A stretch of 64,000 nt of DNA from Phallus indusiatus (taxonomy: Eukaryota > Basidiomycota > Agaricomycetes > Phallales > Phallaceae), in the NCBI GenBank assembly GCA_027605045.1, contig JAQFWX010000001.1, positions 2,480,001-2,544,000 on the forward strand, given 5' to 3'. A model generated the notes under the pieces. The model had not been told where the DNA came from. It saw only the letters and a program-made list of their open reading frames with translations, and ran no database searches. The position numbers and the translations under genes were made by a program. Shown piece by piece: positions 59,361-64,000 of this stretch; the stretch's first letter is position 1, and every line of letters starts with the position of its first letter.

Positions 59361-60135
59361 AATTGTGTATGATAGTTCATTGTATATTCACTGATTCTTT
59401 CGAAGAATTTATTCATTACTACCGGAGTTTTGGGTAGCCCCAATCCAATTTGAATGCTCATACATAGAATTCAATGAGAGTGGCGATGTCACATCTCAGG
59501 ATTGTGGAATACCTAATTTTGACAAGATAGAGGCATCCATGAGCCAGTTCGCCACAACCTTCAGTATACTATACGTCATTCCATGGTTTATTGTACTAGG
59601 TTGTACTGGGATACTTTTTGTGAGAAGAAGCAAGTCAAAATGTCTTGAAATGTCTTGGGCAGGTTCCGATTAGTGTCCAGTCATTGCATTGTATGGAGGC
59701 TCAAGACTACTTTCATGGTTCTTAACCGGCCTTCTCATCTGCGAGCTGGTTTCTTCGCTCATTCTTCTTTTCCATTTCACTTTTTCCGATGAGGTGTTCC
59801 TCAGTAAGTAAGTTCCTGTTTTTCAAGGGATTTATGTAGTATGTACTGATTTATTTTTTTATAGTAAATGTCGCATCAACTAGTGCCCCCTTTGTCCCAC
59901 TGTCAACTTATCCTTCAAATGTATTCAACCAAAATATTCCTGTCTTTTTGCCTGAAACCTACTTTGCGTATGTAGTACTTATTATAAAATTTCGCTACTT
60001 ATAGGATATAAAGGCTACCAGACATTATATTTCAAGCCTCGTTGGTTGTGCTGATAGTGATAAAGGTATTTCTTGATGGGAGGTTAGGGGTCACAAGGAG
60101 CAATCTTGGGTCTATTTTGGTTCGAGATGGCTTAT

Positions 60136-60971
60136 CACTGGAGATATTGTAAGGTTTGACCAAAAAAAGGATCCTAAGAAAATTATGATTCGAGGTATAG
60201 GCATATGACAATTCACTAACTTGTAATATCATATTATAACTAATACTCAGATTAAGAGATTCTGACTTGAAAAATTGTTAGTATGTTGCTATTTTTATCT
60301 TAGTTAAATCATATAAGAATTTTTCCTTATATAACACTATCAATAACTTTTTCTATTCAATCAAACAGTATACAAACTAAAACATATATTATTATTAACC
60401 ATAGCAGAAAATTATATAATGAAGTCAATATAATTACTTATCAACATAATTTTTTATCATAATTTTGAGGGAGTGAGAAATACTGAGTTTCTGTGTAATT
60501 AAAACTTGAGGTCACAATATGTGACATTAGAGTTTTCTCAAGATTTTCCAGAAATCCCTGTATTATTAAAGTTTTCCCAGGAAAACTCTGATATTACACA
60601 GTATAATCTCATGCTTATAATTAAGGTTTTTCCATGCATCTAAATTATAATGGAAATATATTTTCACAATAAATATAAAAAAGATTTTTAGAACATTATT
60701 CAATATAGATGATGATAATGTGAGTTTCATTCTATTCATTATTTTACTGAATGGATAATATTAATCATAGGCCTATATGATGAAGAATTATTATATAATT
60801 TGATCAAGATAATTATAGCAGTATACTGACAATTTGTCAAGCCAAAATCCCTTGACCTGAGTATTAGTTATAATATAATTTTGCAATTTGGTAAATTGTC
60901 AATAGCCTATGCCTCAAATCATAATTTTATTAAGATCCTTTTTTTGGCTAAACCCTACAATGTCTCCAGTG
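60136..60971. mobile_element. CACTG-ended foldback MITE
   Basis: 836 bases, very AT-rich, inserted in exon 8 of copy 7. Ends CACTGGAGA...TCTCCAGTG with the 3-base duplication TAT (60133-60135 and 60972-60974). Removing it with one TAT restores ggcttatggagc exactly as in the paralogs. The inverted arms are long: about 60136-60326 pairs with 60782-60971 with scattered mismatches. There is no coding frame. CACT ends with a 3-base TSD suggest a CACTA-type source element. Confidence 0.85.
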
Positions 60972-61017
60972 TATGGAGCTACTTTTGTAATCTATGTACG
61001 TGATCTTATTTTGCTCC

Positions 61018-62284
61018 TGTCTGTCAGGGTACGCTACCGCGCCCCCTCATTTTCCTTATTTATTATCATCGGTATATGTTTATTTCTATTTCATTTACAT
61101 TTCCCGTCCATTACTTCCACCTTCCGTTTCCTTATTCTGTCTCTATTTCACATTCTCTACTCGCGCGCGTCGCGCGCTCGTACCCGGCGTGATGCCCGTG
61201 ACATCACGTCGCTTAGGCTCGGCTTGGGCACCTGGCACTTAGCTGTGTCAGGGCCGCACGCCGCGTCGTCGTTTTATGTATATAGTAGCTGTCCCTAGAG
61301 TGAGGGTCCCTAAGCTTGTTCTCTTAGGATCCCCTCCCTCTAGGTGAGTAGTATAGTTATCTTCCAATATATCTCTTAGGATCCCCTCCCTCTAGTGTGA
61401 GCTGAGTAGCCCTAACACTGTCATGATCCGATTCATGACATCACTTCCGGTAACGTTACGTAATCCATATCCGATCATTTACCATTCATCTCCGTAATCT
61501 TATCTCGCTTACGTCACTCACGATAAGACCTTCGCGTTCAGTCATCTTAATCAACCTTACAACTCGAATAGAGACGCACCCGTCTCTCTTAACTCCTGGA
61601 ACACCCGCGGAAAGCCCTTTCTAGAATATTCCACGCACGTTCCGGTTATGAGATCATAGATGACGAACGTAGGTCCATGTATGCACAGCTCTCATCCCTG
61701 CACACCTCATGTTCATCACATGAGACATCATACCCTGCATATATTGATGTAACTTACGAATCTCACGACTTGTTTGTATTTCTCAAGTTCGGAATCTATT
61801 TCGAACTGAGCTAGAATTAATTATCTGACGTGTATATAAACCCTAGCATACTCGTAGATAATTCCTCAGACTTAATATCGAACGTAGTTCGATATCTCTA
61901 TAATAACTCTCCTTCTCTTATTCTCTCATCATTGAACATCGAGATCAATCCTCGAGACTTGCAATGACAGAAGCCATCTGTCGTTGCCAAGAGTTACATC
62001 TCAAAGCCTTCTTCATTATTGTCGAGCTTGATATCATTCAGTATGAGATACAGCTCGCGGTTCTCGAAGCTCAGAACGCACATATCAGAAACGTCCTCGA
62101 CGAACTCGACGCTCGTAACGAACGTCAGGACAAATCCTGAAGAAGACTGTCGTGGCACAATCTCTTATAGATTGAGGCCAAGTCCTGACTGTCATCGATC
62201 AACGGTGACGGTTATTGGTATTATATTCAGCGACTAAAATACATTATAGTATCTGTTACCGTTCCCGGATATCGGTACTTGACA
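61018..62284 (+). mobile_element. Solo LTR of the first (young) Gypsy family, itself invaded
   Basis: An 866-base LTR in plus orientation (main body 61419-62284), ending CTTGACA. Its target duplication is GCTCC (61013-61017 and 62285-62289). The first four bases (TGTC) lie at 61018-61021 because a second-family LTR landed there and duplicated CTGTC. It is clearly diverged from the LTRs at 24436 and 33002. It keeps part of the LTR open frame (about 61964-62140). Confidence 0.88.
61022..61417 (+). mobile_element. Solo LTR of the second Gypsy family, nested
   Basis: 396 bases in the orientation opposite to the other second-family LTRs. Its 5-base duplication CTGTC (61017-61021 and 61418-61422) overlaps the first bases of the host LTR, so it entered after that LTR. 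Confidence 0.9.
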
Positions 62285-62732
62285 GCTCCCAAAGAAGTCA
62301 TATTGAGTATTATAGGTGGTTTACTTATCGTCATTATACAGCCAAAACCTTTGAAAGGCCCCTTCACTCTGCCCAATTTACTGTGAGTTTTTGCACATCG
62401 CTCGTCTGCATTATAGTAGTCTGATTTGAATCATAATGTGAACGCAATTTCAGATGGTCTTACGCCAGTTTCTCAGTTACTGTGAGTAAATTTAATCCAG
62501 ATATGTACTTTTTCTCATGTTCAATTAACAACTCCAGAGTAGTCGTCTAATCTTAAATATTCGCGCTGTGGCAGCGAGGCGAAGGGGGACATTGCATGAT
62601 TCAACTAATGCATGGGCACGCTACACATTTTCCCAAAACCTCAAGTCTTTCTTCGCGTCTGTGGATGAGTTGGCAACACCGTACCACTATAGTGAATTCG
62701 AACAGGATTCGGACTCCGGAGGTGATGAGTAG

Positions 62733-64000
62733 GGCGCTCAGGCTGTGCTCACGGACTAGAACAAATGGTCTCGCTCTTTTTATCCTCCCATGGTCAAGAA
62801 AATTATCTATGTTTAACTAAGACAAAGACATTGAGCCCTCCAGCTCGTCGCGAACGAGATAGTCCTTGCTTATAAGTGTTACACATGCGAACTGTCACCT
62901 GTATTGACGCAACGTCCGACCTCAGTGATTCCCGCAGCCTTGTATCCCAAATGACAATTGAAATATTTTGTAACTCTATATCGTAAAATCAGGCTCCATT
63001 CTGACAATATTTCCCGTGCCTTACGAATGAAGATAATGAAGGACAGAAAGACTTCGGGACACGTCACCTCAGGTTGACGACTCGGGGCTGGCAGAGGTCG
63101 GATGTCAGGGTCTGCTCAAATGAGAAGTCGTATTTATTTGGGACTTCATTATGATTGACATAATGATTGGTGTAAGACGATATCGCCGCTTCCTTTTGCT
63201 ATAGCAAAGTGCCGAACACGGCACAAGCGTTCAGTTGAGCGGGAAGCGCTGTCCCTAGCCAGCATCGTCAGTTGACTCTCTTCCTCTGGCCGGGCACGGC
63301 AGTTGTTTCTCTTCCAATTTCTCTTAAACTTTTTTTCCGACCTCATCAAAGCTGGAGAGATGATATATTTATTCCCTACCACGTTACGTGTACAACTGAT
63401 CGCGGAATCGTATACGTTGACCAAATTTTAGCGCCATTTTAAAAAATGTTTGGGCTATGCTATTCCTTTAGAGTGAACCACAGCAGACCTCTGGGTGGAC
63501 AGTTCGCTGCTTGCGCGCGATCAGGCATACTTCAGACTGTGCACCAGTATCTGCCAAGAAAATAATATATCCCAGCCTTTTACCTCTTCAACATGCTTCT
63601 AGGTCGCTTCGTTGGTATCTTCATCACAATAGAGCCTTAGACTCCATTTGAAAGAGATCTGTTGATGTTGTACTAAATAATAATTTTTTAATTTTCATTG
63701 GTAGCAACTTGAATACCTCCGTCACTGGTTGTCGCTTAGAGTATATAGCGCTTTGTTTGATTCTTCTAAACGTTGACAGATGCGGGATATCGACAACGCC
63801 GGGCTGAAGTCATCTGCTACATCCGGGAGACCATGCACGAGATGAGATGAAACATGGATGTCAATTGTCGCTCGCAACGTTCATTTCAATCCTTTATCGG
63901 TCGATTGCTATTGTCCACTTCCCCAGTATGTCTGACGATAGTCCTTCATTTAAATTTGCAACTCTGCCATTTTTCCCAACTGGTATTTTGATCCCTTTGA
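62733..64000. other. Spacer after copy 7
   Basis: Duplicon spacer; 62880-62990 resembles 17990-18120. At 63928 an ATG opens a frame that stays open to the window end (MSDDSPSFKFATLPFF), which could be exon 1 of a further gene, but too little is visible to decide. Confidence 0.4.

Larger units (their letters stand above)
58860..62732 (+). pseudogene. DUF6533-like copy 7, split by four insertions
   Basis: Exons 1-3 are lost. Exon 4 (SRFNWTTLFYIITRYVPFIANMY) is at 58880-58960, followed by a solo LTR. Exon 5 (FWVAPIQFECSYIEF.. ILYVIPWFIVLGCTGILFVRR) is near 59427, exon 6 (VIALYGGSRLLSWFLTGLLICEL) near 59685, then exon 7 (ASTSAPFVPLSTYPSNVFNQNIPVF). Exon 8 (LPDIIFQASLVVLIVIKVFLDGRL, LVRDGL) is cut by a MITE at 60136-60971. 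Intron 8 holds two nested solo LTRs. Exons 9-11 (GGLLIVIIQPKPLKGPF; WSYASFSVT; SRLILNIRAVAARRRGTLHDSTNAW) end at 62732 with the acidic tail. Mentally removing the insertions leaves exons 4-11 largely in frame, so the insertions are what killed it, together with loss of the 5' end. Confidence 0.75.
14000..64000 (+). repeat. Tandem duplicon array of a DUF6533-like gene and its spacers
   Basis: Seven copies or part-copies of one gene, all on the plus strand, are spread through this region with related spacers. For example 18550-19250 and 46780-47290 share long stretches (the block around gtaccaacgcttctgt and aatagtacgtacc), and the block after each gene (near 17990, 39450 and 62880) is also related. 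Divergence between copies is high, so the duplications are old. Most of the extra length comes from transposon insertions. Confidence 0.75.

Noticed and set aside
1..64000. CRISPR arrays, operons, ribosome binding sites, rRNA or tRNA genes
   Set aside because: Spliced fungal genes and mobile elements only. No regularly spaced repeats and no tRNA or rRNA sequence were recognised by eye, although a tRNA covariance scan could still find one.

Overview
The window looks like nuclear DNA of an agaricomycete (mushroom-forming basidiomycete). Genes are split by many short (about 50-70 base) GT-AG introns, the gene content is typically fungal (GH37 trehalase, GH20 hexosaminidase, CmcJ-type oxidoreductase, laccase remnant, DUF6533-like membrane proteins), and the mobile elements are Ty3/Gypsy chromoviruses and a Plavaka-type DNA transposon. 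Exon structures were read by eye from conserved motifs and splice signals, so gene ends are firmer than internal junctions.

Bases 1-14000 are an ordinary gene neighbourhood: a secreted acid trehalase (815-3878, minus), an APC-type amino-acid permease (5519-8703, minus), a secreted beta-N-acetylhexosaminidase (9429-11982, plus) and a CmcJ/NvfI-like oxidoreductase (12785-13857, plus). There is no sign that they form a cluster.

From about 14000 to 64000 the window is a decaying tandem array of one gene family. At least seven copies or part-copies of an eleven-exon, multi-pass membrane protein with a DUF6533-like N-terminus lie on the plus strand, with homologous spacers. Copies 5 (47607-49268) and 6 (50027-51637) look intact, copies 1 and 2 are nearly so, and the others are broken.

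The array has absorbed many insertions. These are a very young full-length Ty3/Gypsy chromovirus (24436-33868, TSD CTCAT, 867-base LTRs with one mismatch), a second, damaged Gypsy element (53431-58859), three solo LTRs (one nested in the boundary of another), a Mutator-like non-autonomous element (19422-20304, 9-base TSD), a CACTG-ended foldback MITE (60136-60971, TSD TAT), an apparently intact Plavaka transposon with a divergent accessory gene (39740-46568), a laccase pseudogene (36230-37765) and unclassified pieces.

The most unusual item is inside the young chromovirus. Between pol and the 3' LTR, on the strand opposite gag-pol, it carries a two-exon gene (25597-27009). Its product would have a long charged coiled coil followed by six cysteines in exactly the spacing of a fungal Zn2Cys6 binuclear cluster. 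The LTR itself also carries a 103-codon open frame whose 3' part is kept in a diverged solo LTR.
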